Positions 10,818 to 22,839 are shown, counted from the first letter of the stretch. The stretch is 64,000 nt of DNA from Antilocapra americana (GCA_007570785.1 ML660204.1:2356001-2420000), one strand, 5' to 3'. Numbers and translations are program-made. Notes: generated by a model not told the origin, from the letters alone.

Positions 10818-11185
10818 CTGTGCACTGAATGTTTGCACGTGCCTCTGAAATTCATATGTTGAAGCCTTAATCCCCAGTGTGACAGGATTTGGAGGTGGGG
10901 TCTTTGGGAGGAGGTAGGTTTAGGTGAGGTCATGATGGTAGAGACTGCAGGAAGGGAACAGTGCTCTTGTAAGAGGAGAAAGAGACCAGGGATGCCTCAG
11001 CGCCCCACCATGTGAGAGTACAGCAAGAAGGCAGCCGTCCTCAAGCCTGGAACAGGGCCCTCACCACACATGGAATCTGCTAGGACCTTGATCTTGAACT
11101 TTCCAGCTTCCAGAACTGTGAGAGGTACAGTAGCCGCCCAGTCCATGGCGTTTTGTTACTGGAGCCCAAGTGGATTGAGACAATG
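10818..11185 (+). repeat. Ancient LTR-type mammalian repeat
   Basis: Characteristic order: attcatatgttgaagcc, ggaggtggggtctttgggag, caccatgtgag, gggccctcacca, cttgatcttg, ttccagaactgtgag, and a final gttttgttactggagccc. I recognise the repeat but do not assign a subfamily. Confidence 0.65.
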
Positions 11186-11689
11186 ACAAAAGCCAGGCAT
11201 GATCCAGGGCCTTGCTCTCTGGCAACTGTCTCCTCAGGGGCAAGGCCAAATGAGCCAGGTACTGAGGGAGCCAATGGGGCTCTGAGGCTACCCGGGAAGA
11301 TTTATGGCAGGGCTGGGGGGTGTTAAGGTCTTTCATCAAGGGCTCGTAGAGTGGTTAGGGTTTCTGTGCACAGAGAGCAGAGAAGAGGACCAGGCTTCCC
11401 CCAAAAGGGGTTCTCTCTTTCTCTTCTTCTGGGGACCTAACCATCTGGCGGGGAAATGCTGTAGCTAGGGAGACCAGCTATAACTACAGAGTGTTACCAG
11501 GACATTAAAGGAGAAAGCATTAGAGGGAGTGTGGGAGTCCCAGCACTGGCCTTTGTCCAGAAGGAGAAGGTCAAGGAGGCTTCCTGATAGCAGGGATGTT
11601 TGAGCTGGATTTTGACAGGAGAGCATAAGTTAGCTAGAAAGGCTTTCCCAGTGATGGGATGTCATGTGCAAAGCATAGAAGTTTAATTG
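11186..11689. other. Unique spacer
   Basis: No coding or repeat signature found. Confidence 0.4.
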
Positions 11690-11700
11690 CTCACAATGTG

Positions 11701-11909
11701 ATTTTTGGTGGTGGTTTAGTTGCTAAATGGTGTCTGACCCTTTCGACCCCATGGACTGTAGCCTGCCAGGCTCCTCTGGGACTTTCCAGGCAAGAAGGCT
11801 GGAGTGGGTTGCCATTCCCTTCTCTGAGGGATCCTCCCAACCCAGGGATTGAACCTGCGTCTCCTGCTTTGCAGGTGGATTCTTTACTGCTGAGCCACCA
11901 GGGGAGCCC
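11701..11909 (-). mobile_element. Bov-tA SINE, antisense, with TSD
   Basis: Antisense SINE ending ctgagccaccaggggagcc. The perfect 11-bp TSD ctcacaatgtg is at 11690-11700 and 11910-11920. Confidence 0.96.
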
Positions 11910-11959
11910 CTCACAATGTGGTTGCAGAAGGGTAAATAGCTCTGCATGCTGGATGTGCC

Positions 11960-12240
11960 TGGAGAAGGAAATGGCACCCCACTCCAGTACTCTTGCCTGG
12001 AAAATCCCATGGATGGAGGAGCCTGATAGGCTATATAGTCCACGGGATCGCGAAAGTCGGACATGACTGAGCGACTTCACTTTCACTTTTCACTCTCATG
12101 CATTGGAGAAGGAAATGGCAACCCACTTGAGTATACTTGCCTAGAGAATCCCAGGGACAGAGGAGCCTGGTGGGCTGCTGTCTATGGGGTCGCACAGGGT
12201 CGGACACAACTGAAGCGACTTTGCAGCAGCAGCAGCAGCA
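11960..12240 (+). mobile_element. BOV-A2 dimeric SINE with TSD and (CAG)n tail
   Basis: Two head-to-tail Bov-A units, each with ggagaaggaaatggca and a ccactccagtac or cacttgagtata word, then a gcagcag microsatellite at 12224-12240. The perfect 12-bp TSD gctggatgtgcc is at 11948-11959 and 12241-12252. Confidence 0.96.
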
Positions 12241-12252
12241 GCTGGATGTGCC

Positions 12253-12574
12253 AGAGAAAGGTAAGTGGTGAGGTTGGGGGGTATCCACAGGCCCTGATGG
12301 TACAGCCCCATGTCTGAAACTGACCAGAGCCCTGCCTTTATTTCTCTAGCTCTGGGAGCTGAGGGAGAACACGGGAGGATGTAAGATGGGCAGCGACAAT
12401 TTATAAAAAGCAAGTGACTTTGATCTCAAGAGGGATGGAGGTGACACAGGTCATAGGGGCAGAAGGTGGCTGACTCAAACTACCTTGGCCCAAAGAGCAG
12501 TTCATTAAGGATCTTGGGGTGACTCATTCCATCGAGTTCTGTGAAACATCTGTGGGGAGGAAACCATAAAACTT
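12253..12574. other. Unique spacer
   Basis: Nothing recognisable. Confidence 0.4.
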
Positions 12575-12790
12575 GGTGTTTTCTTTCTTGAAGACAGCTG
12601 GGCAATATGAGCAAAAGCCTAAAACATGCATATTCTTTAACCTGGAAGTTCTACTTCTAGGGATTTATCCTAAGACAATCAGTAAAGGTGAGGGCAAAGA
12701 TTGCACTTCAAGGATGTTCATTGCAACACTCTTTAGATAGGAAATAACTGGAAATGAACTGAATATCCAAAACTAGGAGGGTGGTATATC
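12575..12790 (+). repeat. Old L1 3' fragment
   Basis: gggatttatcctaagaca, then aaggatgttcattgcaacac and ggaaataactggaaatgaac, are the ORF2-end motif order of ancient L1. Confidence 0.65.
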
Positions 12791-12960
12791 TAATGACTGG
12801 AAGTCTGATGATGGATACTTCTTTAGTCATTCGACTTGCTGCTGTGGTAAAGAGCAACAATTGCCAGACATCTGTCCATGGGCCAAGGCTGTTCTGTGAA
12901 AACTTAGTTACTAGTCTATGGCAAAATCAGAAAAACAGAGACAACAAGATGTTCATTAAA

Positions 12961-12964
<4 letters not shown>

Positions 12965-13012
<48 letters not shown>
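12965..13012. repeat. (TG)n microsatellite
   Basis: About 23 uninterrupted TG units. Confidence 0.99.
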
Positions 13013-13013
<1 letters not shown>

Positions 13014-13084
13014 CATTATCTCCATTCTACTTCTTTGGCTTACTGATGAGAAGGGATATTAACATTTTTCTTTCTAGGCTACAC

Positions 13085-13372
13085 ATAATAAAAAAAATCC
13101 AATTAACGGAGGCATAAACATGTAGGGGCATTTTTTTTCAATGTGAAAAAAGAAATCTTAAAGTAGCAACCCCTGGGAAAGTGCTTACCAATGCTGGGCA
13201 AGTAGGGATCTCTGTGATTCTCTTACCCTTTCCCTCATGATTCCAAGAAGGCTGCCACTACTCTTGGCAAGGTATTCATGTTCAAAGGTAGGAAGAGTTG
13301 GGTATGAGATGGGGTTGTGACATTTTCCGTTCTACACAAAAGCAAAAATTTTCCTAGAAGTCTTCAGCATGC
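13085..13372. repeat. Old interspersed repeat, copy 2, left part
   Basis: Shares ordered words with 3300-3735 (tctgtgattctctta, ggctgccac, ttcctagaagtctt). The rest lies after the SINE at 13599-13760 (tttcattggctaaattaggtc). Confidence 0.5.
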
Positions 13373-13598
13373 ATGTGTGTTCTAAGTTGCTTTAGTCATG
13401 TCCAGTTCTTTGAGACCCTATGGACTATAGCCTGCAAGGCTCCTCTGTCCATGGGATTCTCTAGGCAAGAATACTGGAGTGGGTTGCCATGCCGTCCTCC
13501 AAGGGAATCTTCCCAACCCAGGGATTGAACCCACATCTCCTACATCTCCTGCATTGGCGTGCGGGTTCTTTACCACTAGCACCACCTGGAAAGCCCAA
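13373..13598 (-). mobile_element. Bov-tA SINE, antisense
   Basis: Antisense SINE (ctttagtcatgtccag, actggagtgggttgcc, accacctggaaagccc) with a small internal duplication of the word catctcct near 13533-13549. It splits the older repeat. Confidence 0.94.
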
Positions 13599-13760
13599 GC
13601 AGACTTCCTCTTATATTTCATTGGCTAAATTAGGTCCCAGGGTCACCCTTGGTTGCAAGAGGGTCTAGGAAATCAATAATCTGGCAAAAGGAAATGGAAT
13701 TTCATGTTGGATTTACTAATGATGATTAACTGCCAGGACAGGGTACACAGCTCCCTTAAA

Positions 13761-14464
13761 GAAAACCAAGAAATAAGGTGGGTTGGGTGGTAGGAAATGA
13801 CTGCTGAGAGCTAGCCATGCCTGCTGCACTTGATGGGAAGAAAGTTGGCAACCTGAGGTCAGGCTTCCCTAATTTTTCAAAGGTGAGATTTACTAGTTCA
13901 GTAAATACTGAAGACTAGGAACCATGGGAATAGTTTTCAGATCAGATTCCTGTGTTGCCCAGAATTATTTAGGGGCTTCTGTTAGGGTGAGAAGGTGGGG
14001 AGAAGGGTGGAAGTACTAGTCTGCAATCATCCTTCAGCCCAATCATTTCCACTTCTGTCTGAATATTACCATGAGTATCCACATGAAATTCTACTAGATG
14101 TATGTGGAGGTATGTGTGTTTCTTGTGCACAGGTGTGTATGTGTATATATTGTATATCCTCATATAGCTACATATTTATTCATAAGAGGAGGTGAGTCCC
14201 ACATCCTACAACTCTGCCACCTTGACCCTTCCCTCCTATCTACATATTTATACATATATGTATATAATCTAATATATATATATATATTTGAGAGAGAGAA
14301 AGATACACAGCAGGAGTTTCAACTGTGACTCCTGAAGCCTCAGTCAGTATTTAAAAATCTCTTTGACTTTTGAATGTCCTCAGACTGTCTTCTCAATTAC
14401 TCCATAGATTCAAACATTGCTGATATTCTTAACATCACAATTCACATATTTATGCGAATTTTCT
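13761..14464. other. Unique spacer with a TA-rich simple repeat
   Basis: 14230-14290 is a degenerate (TA)n/(TATG)n stretch followed by a short GA run. No gene supported. Confidence 0.5.
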
Positions 14465-14583
14465 TTTTTGTTTTTAGGCCACCTGTGCAGTATGTGGGAT
14501 CTTAGTTCCCTGACCAGGGATTGAACCCATGTGCACTGCATTGGGAGCATAAAATCTTAACCACTGGACCACCAGGGAGATCC
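14465..14583 (-). mobile_element. CHR-type SINE fragment, antisense
   Basis: gggatcttagttccctgacc, agggattgaaccc, cttaaccactggaccac and cagggaga are the antisense tRNA-related head of the cetartiodactyl CHR SINE family. Confidence 0.8.
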
Positions 14584-15490
14584 TTATATTAATTCCCACA
14601 TAAATTGATTTCACCCTCATATCTTTATACCGATTTTAATACCACTTGATTCAAACATGCCTATTATTTTAATACCATATGATTCACATTTACATTAACT
14701 GCCTGGCCTCCTGTGCATTTATTTTGTGACCCATGAATACACCAGGGCATGAACAATGGCTCTCTCTAGGTCATAGGTTGTTTTTCATTTTTTTCTCTTT
14801 TCCTGGTCTGGCCTGTCTAATTTTGCTAAAATAAACAAACACGGCTTTTGTAATAAGGGGAAAAGACGCCATTTTAATTAAAAAGTAATAACAATGTGGC
14901 CTGTGATCCTGTGGGCTGTTGGGCCATACTCCATCAGCCCCTGTGGAGCCTGGCTCCTCTCTGCTGCCCCTGACTCCCAGCCTGCTTCAAATGTGCTGCC
15001 AAGTGAGTGACTGGGGTCCCAGCCTTGCCCTCTGAATGAGACTCTCCCCAGAGGTGTGATGGGAGATGGGGGCTGGACAGCCTCTGAAGAACAGGCTCTT
15101 CCTGGAACGGTTCAGACAACCCATTTGGGGTCTGAGGCTCTTCCAAACACGGAACTCCAGTGTGGGGGACATGGTCCCTGCAAATGCCAACTGCTTTGCT
15201 CTGACTGGGGCTGTTGATAGATATATGGCTTCAAGCTAATGTGGTATTATCACAGCACAGCTCCATTCTCGGCTACTGCGAGTCATCAGGACAACATCTG
15301 GTTTGAATCTTTGCTCGTTATGACCTAAAAAAATAAAAGCTGAAATCTAAGCCACCCCTTTAACACTCTGTATCTCGTCTTCCTTCATTTCTCTCCTTTT
15401 CTCCCCCGCCCCTTCTCTTTTTTCTTGCACTCCAGAAACTTCAAGCCAGGTGTCAGAATTTTGAAATTATCCAATCTAAGTGCCTTTCTG
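14584..15490. other. Repeat-poor unique sequence
   Basis: About 0.9 kb without a recognisable transposable element, including an AT-rich block (attttaattaaaaagtaata, 14870-14889) next to a GC-moderate block. No exon signature is supported. Confidence 0.4.
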
Positions 15491-16156
15491 TCCTTTCTTT
15501 AGAGATGGAGACATTGAGGCCCAGGAAGGAGCAGTGACAATATCACAAACATTTTCACCGATCTGCTAAGTAGCCTATGACAGGCAGTTTAAGTCCCTCA
15601 GTTTTCTTTTCTTCAAGGCAGAATGGTACAGACACCTCCCAACCCATCCTATCCAAAGAACCCCCCGAGAGACAGGAGAGTGGGCAGGAAACGCTGGGTG
15701 ATCAGCAATATAGCGGCCCCTTCACCCAAGAACTTATAGTTAGCTAGTGGCTGAATTACGGTTTTCTAGACCTCAGGTCTCCTGATTTCTAATTGCAGCA
15801 GTCTCTGTAATTTATTTGGGAAGAAGGACTGGGAAGATGGTAACAATAATACCTTTTAACATATTAGTTATTGCCTTCGGTGCTGTAGAAATAGTGCAGC
15901 ATCGCAGCAAAGAACAACATTCCGCAGTCAGGTTATGGCCTTGAGCAAGCACATCACTCTCTCGGTTTCCACATGTGATCAGTGGAGTGATAATAGTGCC
16001 TACCTAGTCAGTTTGACATGAGGATGAAACAAGAGCGTGTGTGCAGGTTGTTAGACTACCACGGGGAGCAGATACACACAAACGATGGAGTCTTTGCTTT
16101 CCCTAACTGATCTCTCTGCCGCTCTGGACATTTGACAGCAGCCCGCTTTGCAGTAT

Positions 16157-16158
<2 letters not shown>
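15491..16158. other. Unique spacer with MIR remnants
   Basis: 15500-15545 carries a MIR-like agatggagacattgaggc. 15870-16060 is a degenerate sense MIR (ccttgagcaagcacatcac, gtgataatagtgcctacc). Nothing coding. Confidence 0.5.

Positions 16159-16206
<48 letters not shown>
16159..16206. repeat. (TG)n microsatellite
   Basis: About 24 TG units, uninterrupted until gtgtggtg. Confidence 0.99.
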
Positions 16207-16207
<1 letters not shown>

Positions 16208-16455
16208 TGTGAATAAAAGAAGCTCCCAGGAATCTTGCTTCCTCTCTCTACTTCTTTCTCCCTGACTTCTCTCTCTTCCCTGATCTTCCTTCCCAGGCAG
16301 AAGGGTCATCCCTAAACAACTTATCTAAGATGGTCAAGATCCATCTTCCTCCCCATCAGGTCAAGGTTAGGCTTTCGCATACTGATGAAACCTACGAATT
16401 GAGAACAACTTGTTTCTCTCTAAATAACTCGGGCTTTCAAGACTCTCCTTTGTTA

Positions 16456-16713
16456 GTGCTGCTGCTGCGTCACTTCAGTCGTGTCCGACTCTGTGGCAGC
16501 CCACCAGGCTCCCCCATCCCTGGGATTTTCCAGGCAAGAATACTGGAGTGGGTTGCCATTTCCTTCTCCAGTGCATGAAAGTGAAAAGTGAAAGTGAAGT
16601 GGCTCAGTCGTGTCCGACTCCTAGCAACTCCGTGGACTGCAGCCTACCAGGCTCCTGTGTCCATGGGATTTTCCAGGCAAGAGTACTGGAGTGGGGTGCC
16701 ATTGCCTTCTCCG
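16456..16713 (-). mobile_element. BOV-A2 dimeric SINE, antisense, with TSD
   Basis: Starts with antisense (CTG)n and has two antisense Bov-A units joined by gaaagtgaaaagtgaaag. The 11-bp TSD ctcctttgtta is at 16445-16455 and 16714-16724. Confidence 0.95.
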
Positions 16714-16724
16714 CTCCTTTGTTA

Positions 16725-17054
16725 AGAGGGAATCTATTCCTGTTTTAAGGGGGAGAATTCCTATTTTGACAGTCCAAGACTGAACATTAACATTTTCCCT
16801 TGAGCTTCTGCTGTTACAATTCTGACCCCTGAAGGCAAATGAATGCCTCTGGCTGCCTGTGGGGAAGTTTAGACACAACGAAAGAGAAAGGGGAAAAGTA
16901 CTTGGAAATGAATCAACATTTTAATCCTTAAGACACTTTGGCCAGGCATTTCCTCAGTGCTTGGCTGAAACAGAGTTCAATAGTCTTGGCCAATTTATCA
17001 TTATTGCTATAATTTATTCCCTATAATATCAGGTACTATCATTATACCCACTTT
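16725..17054. other. Unique spacer
   Basis: No gene or clear repeat. Confidence 0.4.
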
Positions 17055-17800
17055 GAAAATAAGCCCTTTTATTTGAGCATAACTTACATACAGTATGACA
17101 TATACAGCGTGAATGTACCATGTAACTGTCATCCCCATGTTCCCTCCCAGTCATTCTCCCTTCCCTGCTCCAAACAGTATCCTTCATCATGACTTCAAAC
17201 AACATGGATTTGCTTTGCCTGGTTTATATTTATACATAGAATCATGCAGTATGTATCCATTGTGTCTGTCTGCTTTCACTAAATACTATGTTGCGAGACT
17301 CATCCATCTTATCACATGAAGTAAAAACTATTCATTTTCATAGCCCTTTAGCTTTCTACTTAAAAACATACTATAATTTATATATTCATTCCACTGGCAA
17401 CAGATATTGAATTGGTTCCAGTTTGGGGCTATTACAGATTATTATACAAACCTTTTTTGTATATGTTCTGGTGCTCATTTGGACTAATTTCTATAGGTAT
17501 AAACCTGAGAGTGAAATTGTGGGCCATAGGGTGTGCATATATCTGCCTTACTAGACACTGTCAGTTTTCAAAAGTGGACGTACTGATTTTAAAACAATAT
17601 GTGTAAAATTTCAGTTGTTCCACGCCCTTATCTGTACTTGGCAGTGTCAGATCTTTCCTTTTTAACCATCTTGGTGAGTGTGTAGAGGTACACATATTTT
17701 TACTGAGGCTGAAAATTTTGCTTCCCTGATAACCAGTGAGCTTGAGCATCTTTTCATGTGCCTTATTTACCACTTGAATATTCTCTTGTGAAATGCTTGT
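17055..17800 (-). repeat. Old L1 3' region, antisense
   Basis: The motif order tatttgagcataacttaca, ttcattccactggcaaca and tattacagattattataca, then gagtgaaattgtgggcca, matches the antisense end of ORF2 and 3' UTR of ancient L1. Confidence 0.7.
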
Positions 17801-17924
17801 TTGTGTGTGTTGTTCTTTTTAAAGATGATTTTTTCTTGTGCATTGGCACAGCTCTGGGCATACACACAGTCTACACATTCAATGATCGTCTAGATTCCCT
17901 GGAATATGTCAGAGCTTTTCACAG

Positions 17925-18084
17925 CCCCTAAGATGGTTGGATGGCATCACCCACTCAATGGACATGGGTTTGGGTGGACTCCGAAAGTTGGTAATGGACA
18001 GGGAGAGCTGGTATGCTGCGGTTCCTGGGGTCGCAAAGAGTCAGACACGACTGAGCGACTGAACTGAACTGAACTGAACTGATG
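17925..18084 (+). mobile_element. Short BovB 3' end, sense
   Basis: aagatggttggatggcatca, then gagtcagacacgactgagcg and four gaact units. Extreme 5' truncation to about 160 bp. Confidence 0.93.
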
Positions 18085-18649
18085 GACATGTCATTCTCCA
18101 GCTTTTCCTTTAAGGGCTTTTGATTAGCTTTTTCCCCAAATGCTATCCATAACCTCAGGCAGCCCCAGAGTTAAACAATTGCCTCTAAATATTTTTTGAA
18201 AAATGCCTCCAGGGAAAATATTTTTTGTGATGGGTGAACTCCTAGTCAATTCAAATAAAAACAGTCTTGTAAGTGGGGTCTTCCAGGGAAACACCAGACA
18301 GGCCAACTAATGACAATAGCCTGGAAGGAGGCTTTGAAAACAAGTTCCCTCTACTCTGTCCCTTCTGGTGGCTGCTAGGCTGTTGGATTTCAAGTCTACC
18401 ACAGAGTTGGGGGTGGAAAAATGGGAATAGGGCAGGTTGAAATGCCACAAATGTCAGTGTTTTTGATAAGATTTTGCCCTATTTTTGATAAATTATTTCT
18501 TGATTGCTGCAGGTATTTAGTTTCAAGAATTCTGGAAAACACTGATTTTGACAATTTTGGGGCCTCCTTTTATAGAAGAATTTTTGGAAGCCCTACTCCA
18601 TCAGTTTCACTTTTCGAAACCTGTGGCAGATACTGCCTTATCTTCTGCC
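18085..18649. other. Unique spacer
   Basis: No recognisable gene. The 93-codon ORF at 18421 runs into a MIR and is not supported. Confidence 0.4.
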
Positions 18650-18780
18650 CCAATCCTAAGAGGCAGGTATTGTTATTATCATTACCTCCATTTTACAAAT
18701 GAGAAATCTGAGAGGTAAAGTCACTAGCCCCAGGTCACACAGACAGCTGGTGGAGCCAGGATTCAAACGCAGAGGTTAAC
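18650..18780 (-). repeat. MIR, antisense
   Basis: ccattttacaaatgagaaat, aggtcacacagac and gagccaggattcaaac in antisense MIR order. Confidence 0.75.
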
Positions 18781-18869
18781 TATAGGGCTGGCAAGCTCAC
18801 AAGGCTATTTTGTACCCACAGGATTGAGAAGTTAGAAGTTAGGACTGAGATATGGAGTTAGGAAGGCTG

Positions 18870-18990
18870 ATTTCAAGTCCCAGTTTTGCTTCTATTCCAT
18901 TGTGTGACCCTGGGTGCACCAGTTGCTCCCTGTGGGTCTCAGTTTCCCTGTATATAAAATGAAGTGGTTGGCTGATTGTCTTCTATTCTC
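18870..18990 (+). repeat. MIR, sense
   Basis: tgtgtgaccctgggtgcacc, then ctcagtttccctgtatataa. Confidence 0.7.
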
Positions 18991-19279
18991 TCTCAAGATT
19001 TGGGGTTTTCTTCAAGCCTGGGGTGCCTACTAGACACTCAGATGAAGTTATGAGCCTAGATGGGAGGCAGGCCTGGATGCTCCTGCTATAGAGAATGCGT
19101 GCAGCTGTCATAAGACTTCTCAGGCCCAGCCTAGTTGCCGAGGGGCTTTAGGTGAGTGCAGAAAAAGGTTTCTCTACCAGGGAAGACTCTTCTGTTAGGC
19201 CATGGAATAAAGAACTCTCTTTTTAAAAAAAAATGTTGACGTCTCTTCCTATTATTTGGCTTTGGGGGATGCCTCTGAC

Positions 19280-19470
19280 CTCACCTCCCATCTCTCCCCT
19301 CCCTCCCTGAGTTCTGACCGCACAGGCACATTACCACCTCAGGGCCTTTGTACTTGATGTTCCATCTGTCTGAGAGATCCACCTGGCGTACTCTCTCCCC
19401 TAATTCAGGTCTGTGCTCAAATATCCCTTGTCAGTGAGACCTTTCCCTGTCCTCTGTAGTTAAAATATGC
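19280..19470. repeat. L2 LINE 3' end
   Basis: cctcagggcctttgtacttg, tgttccatctgtctg, then caggtctgtgctcaaat and gagacctttccctgtcc. Confidence 0.65.
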
Positions 19471-20214
19471 CAGCCTCACTCTTATCCAACTTTCCCCCTC
19501 CCCATTTCATCCCCTCCCCCCCCAGGGCAGATGATTTTGTTATATAAGTCAAGAAATTGTTTTGTTTTGGGTTTGTTTTTCTTTTTTTGTCTCAACTAAT
19601 TTGAGTTTTCCTTCCTTTGCAAATTAAACATTCCTAAGCATTACAGCCTTTGATGAAGACTTGACAACTGAACTCTTCAAAGGTAAGGGTTCCTCCCTTA
19701 CCCCCACCAAAGCACTTGGTATAGAGTCCAATGAACTGGAGCCAAGACCCAAAGAAGGACAACCTGCCTTGTGGCTGCAGTTGACACAAAGATGCTCTAA
19801 GGTGACAGCTGTGCAGGATGGCTGCAGGGCCATGGATAAGGCAGAGGGAACACCCTCATTCAGATGGAAATGGCCTATGCCCCATCTTTCCCATCCTTGC
19901 CATTCTGGGGTTTAACCTAGCCATTGAGAAATATCTTTTCTTTTTTCCTTGTTAAGCTGGGCCAGCCCTTTCCACCAGACCTTGTGAGCAAGGTGGAAAC
20001 TATGGTGCTTCCAGATAGGCTGAGGTTTGTGGCTGGAGGCTGGACCTTATCCCTGCCATGTCCCTGATAGCCAGTCTCTCTGACCTGCCACACCCATGCC
20101 ACCTGCCCACCAGGCCATTCCCAGACTTGCTCTGGCCTGGCCAGCCCAGCAGTTGTGGAGTGCTCCAGACAGTGGAGGGAATGTGAGATGTCATTCAGAG
20201 GTCAGCTGATGCAA
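19471..20214. other. Unique spacer
   Basis: No supported gene; short ORFs only. Confidence 0.4.
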
Positions 20215-20475
20215 CTGTCCTGGAGAGATGGGCGGACTGAGGCCAGCAAGGGGAGGAGACCCACCCAGGGTCACACAGACATTTAACAAAACCCCAGGGC
20301 CTGTGAGTCCAGAGTAACCTGGGTTTTAATCCAGGCTTCACTTAATTTCAGGGTGATTTGAAGCAAGTACCAAGACCTTTGTGGTTCCTTAATCAAGGGT
20401 TAGAATGGTTTCTCTTGTATTGGGTTTTGAGTAGGATGAAATGAGGAGCACAACAAATAGCAGGGGCTTGACCCA
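20215..20475. repeat. Two MIR remnants in opposite orientation
   Basis: 20215-20283 antisense (ggtcacacagacatttaac). 20310-20470 sense and weaker (taacctgggttttaatccag). Confidence 0.55.
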
Positions 20476-20522
20476 AACAGTCCCTCAGCAGGTGGTAACT
20501 CCCCCTAAGAACAGCTCTGGAG

Positions 20523-21047
20523 CCCTTGTTCAGTCGCTAAGCTGTACCTGACTCTTTGCAACCCCATGAACTGCAGCACGCCAGGCTTCCCTGTCCTTTA
20601 CTATCTCCCAGAGTTTGCTCAAACTCATGCCCATTGAGTCAGTAATGCCATCCTACCATCTCATCCTCTGTTGCCCCATTCTCCTCCTGCCTTCAATCTT
20701 TCTCAGCATCAGTCTTTTCCAATGAGTTGGTTCCTCATACCAGGTGGACAAAGTACTGGAACTTCAGCTTCAGGACTAGTCCTTCCAATGAATATTCAGG
20801 GTTGATTTCTGTTATGATTAATTGGTTTGATCTCCTTGCTGTCCAAGGGACTCTCAAGAGTCTTCTCCAACACATAGTTCAAAAGCATTGATTCTTCCAC
20901 ACTCAGGCTTTTTTGTAGTCTAATTCTCACATCCATACATGACTACTAGAAAAACCATAGCTTTGACTATATGGACCTTTGTTGCCAAGTGATGTCTCTG
21001 TTTTTTAATATGCTCTCTAGGTTTGTCGTAGCTATTCTTCCCAAGGA
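20523..21047 (-). mobile_element. BovB fragment, antisense, 5'-truncated
   Basis: gttcagtcgctaagc, then caccatctcatcctctg-like, gggactctcaagagtcttct and tccatacatgactacta words in antisense BovB order. The flanks gctctggagccc and gctagagccct may be a decayed TSD. Confidence 0.93.
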
Positions 21048-21059
21048 GCTAGAGCCCTA

Positions 21060-21190
21060 ATAAGAGGTAAAGGCTTGCTTTATGTGAGGATCCATTCTAA
21101 GTGCTCTTCTCCACCAGCTCATTTCACCTTCACAACCCTGGGATGTAATACAATTAGTAACCCATTTTACAGATGAGGTAACTGAAACCC
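21060..21190 (-). repeat. MIR, antisense
   Basis: agctcatttcaccttcacaa and acccattttacagatgaggt. Confidence 0.75.
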
Positions 21191-21812
21191 CAAAAAGTTG
21201 AAATTTGATGCACTTCCCAGGATGAGAAGCCTAGACTGTTCCTGCCAAGATGGGTTATAGAGGAAACCATAGCACACCCTTGCTGTCTGATTCTAGCCCT
21301 GTTCACTATCATTGAGTCATTTTGCTCCTTTGCAAAGTGTAGGTAACTAATGAATGGGCCAACTCTGCCTTGTCTGGTAGAACTGACTTCCTTCCCCTTT
21401 GTGGACCTAACTTTGCCTCCATTTATCATTCAATTCCTTTGCTTCATTTAAGTTTGTGCTTTTTGACTTACCTTTTGTGGAAGTTATAACATCCATCTAA
21501 TTCTCTTATCATTTAACAAACAAAATAAAACCTTTGACATGTCAGTTTTAGATTTGTATAAGTCATGAGCGTACCTTTTTCTAAAGGTTATCTTTTAACA
21601 AGGCCTAAGAAATCAATGCCTGATCCTTATGGAATAGTCCTGGAAATCAACTGTCCTGTTCTCCCTTGCTCATCTCTAGTGCACTAGACTCAGCCCTTTC
21701 ATGTGTATTTTCTAGATAATCATCACACAGGATGTGACTTATCACTGCAGTTTATGAATGAGGAAATTAGGGCTCAGACAGGCAAAGCAACTTAGCCAAG
21801 GTTATACAGCCA
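21191..21812. other. Unique spacer ending in a MIR remnant
   Basis: 21690-21811 carries MIR words (tatgaatgaggaaattaggg, aacttagccaaggtta). The rest is unassigned. Confidence 0.45.
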
Positions 21813-22018
21813 AGGGCTTTCCTGGTGGCTGAGAGGGTAGAGAATTTACCTGTAACGCAGGAGACCTAGGTTTGATCCCTAGGTCGGAAAGATCTCCTGG
21901 AGAAGGGAATGGCAAGCCACTCCAGTATTCTTGCCTGGAGAATACCATGGACAGAGAAGACTGGCAGGCTACAGTCCATGGGGACACAACTAAGCGACTC
22001 ACACTTTCACTTTTCACT
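21813..22018 (+). mobile_element. Bov-tA SINE, sense
   Basis: gggctttcctggtggctgag, gacctaggtttgatccc, tccagtattcttgcctgg, then actttcacttttcacttc. The flanks acagccaagg and acggctaagg look like a decayed TSD. Confidence 0.93.
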
Positions 22019-22419
22019 TCACACGGCTAAGGCCAACAATTTCTCCTTCTAGAGCTGTTTGTGTGTCCTGCTCCTTGACTAGACTGTGAATCCAGCTCCA
22101 GGTAGAGTCCAAGAGATATATTTTGAAATGGTCTGGTGCATGTGACAGGGGCCAGGTGGTGCTGTGGAAACAGGGCAGCTCCCAGAGGCTGTGGCAGGTC
22201 ACTCAGTCTCAAGGGAATGAGGCTGCAGTACTACAGCTGGCCGTGCCTTTGGCCTCTCCAGATCCTGAAGAACAGTCCAGGCCTATGTGGTAGCCCACTC
22301 TGTCCTTTCCTACATCTCCCCACTGAAAAGACTGCCCACGGTCAAATAGTTTGCAAGTGCTGGGGCCTGGACTTGAACCCAGGAAGTCCAACTTTGCATG
22401 CTGCAGGCTTCATGCTAGG
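22019..22419. other. Unique spacer
   Basis: Overlapping ORFs of 60-117 codons on both strands, with no protein signature. Confidence 0.4.
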
Positions 22420-22605
22420 TCTCCAAGACCTAGACTCAAGCCCAGGGTTTTCTTCTCAACCAGTGTGTGACCCTGGGCAAGTTATTTAACCTCTCTCTGA
22501 GCTAGTTAACCTCTCATGAAGTAGTTAAGATAATTAGATAATGTAAGCCAAGTGCCAGGCACATGGTAAATCCTCAATAAATAGTGCTATTTCCTAAGGC
22601 CTCAT
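22420..22605 (+). repeat. MIR, sense
   Basis: tgtgtgaccctgggcaagtt, then cacatggtaaatcctcaata. Confidence 0.8.
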
Positions 22606-22629
22606 TATCTCAAATAATGAGCCATCACT

Positions 22630-22830
22630 TAGGAGCCCCTGCCACGTGCCAGGCACTGTGGGAGATGCTTTGGTGACATCATCTCCAGGAATCCTCCCAA
22701 CAACCCTTGGGGAGAGACCACTGTAGCCACTATCTGACAATTTGAGAGGTCATTTGCCCAAAGGTGCACAGGGTGAGCAGTGAGGTTGAGATATAAACCA
22801 AGTTGCCTGACTCCAAGACCTGGACACATT
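22630..22830 (-). repeat. MIR, antisense
   Basis: ccacgtgccaggcactgtgg, then gaggtcatttgcccaaagg. Confidence 0.75.
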
Positions 22831-22839
22831 CTCCTACTC

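Noticed and set aside
11659..12086. Overlapping 113-135-codon ORFs on both strands
   Set aside because: They lie within Bov-tA and BOV-A2 SINEs, which do not encode proteins.
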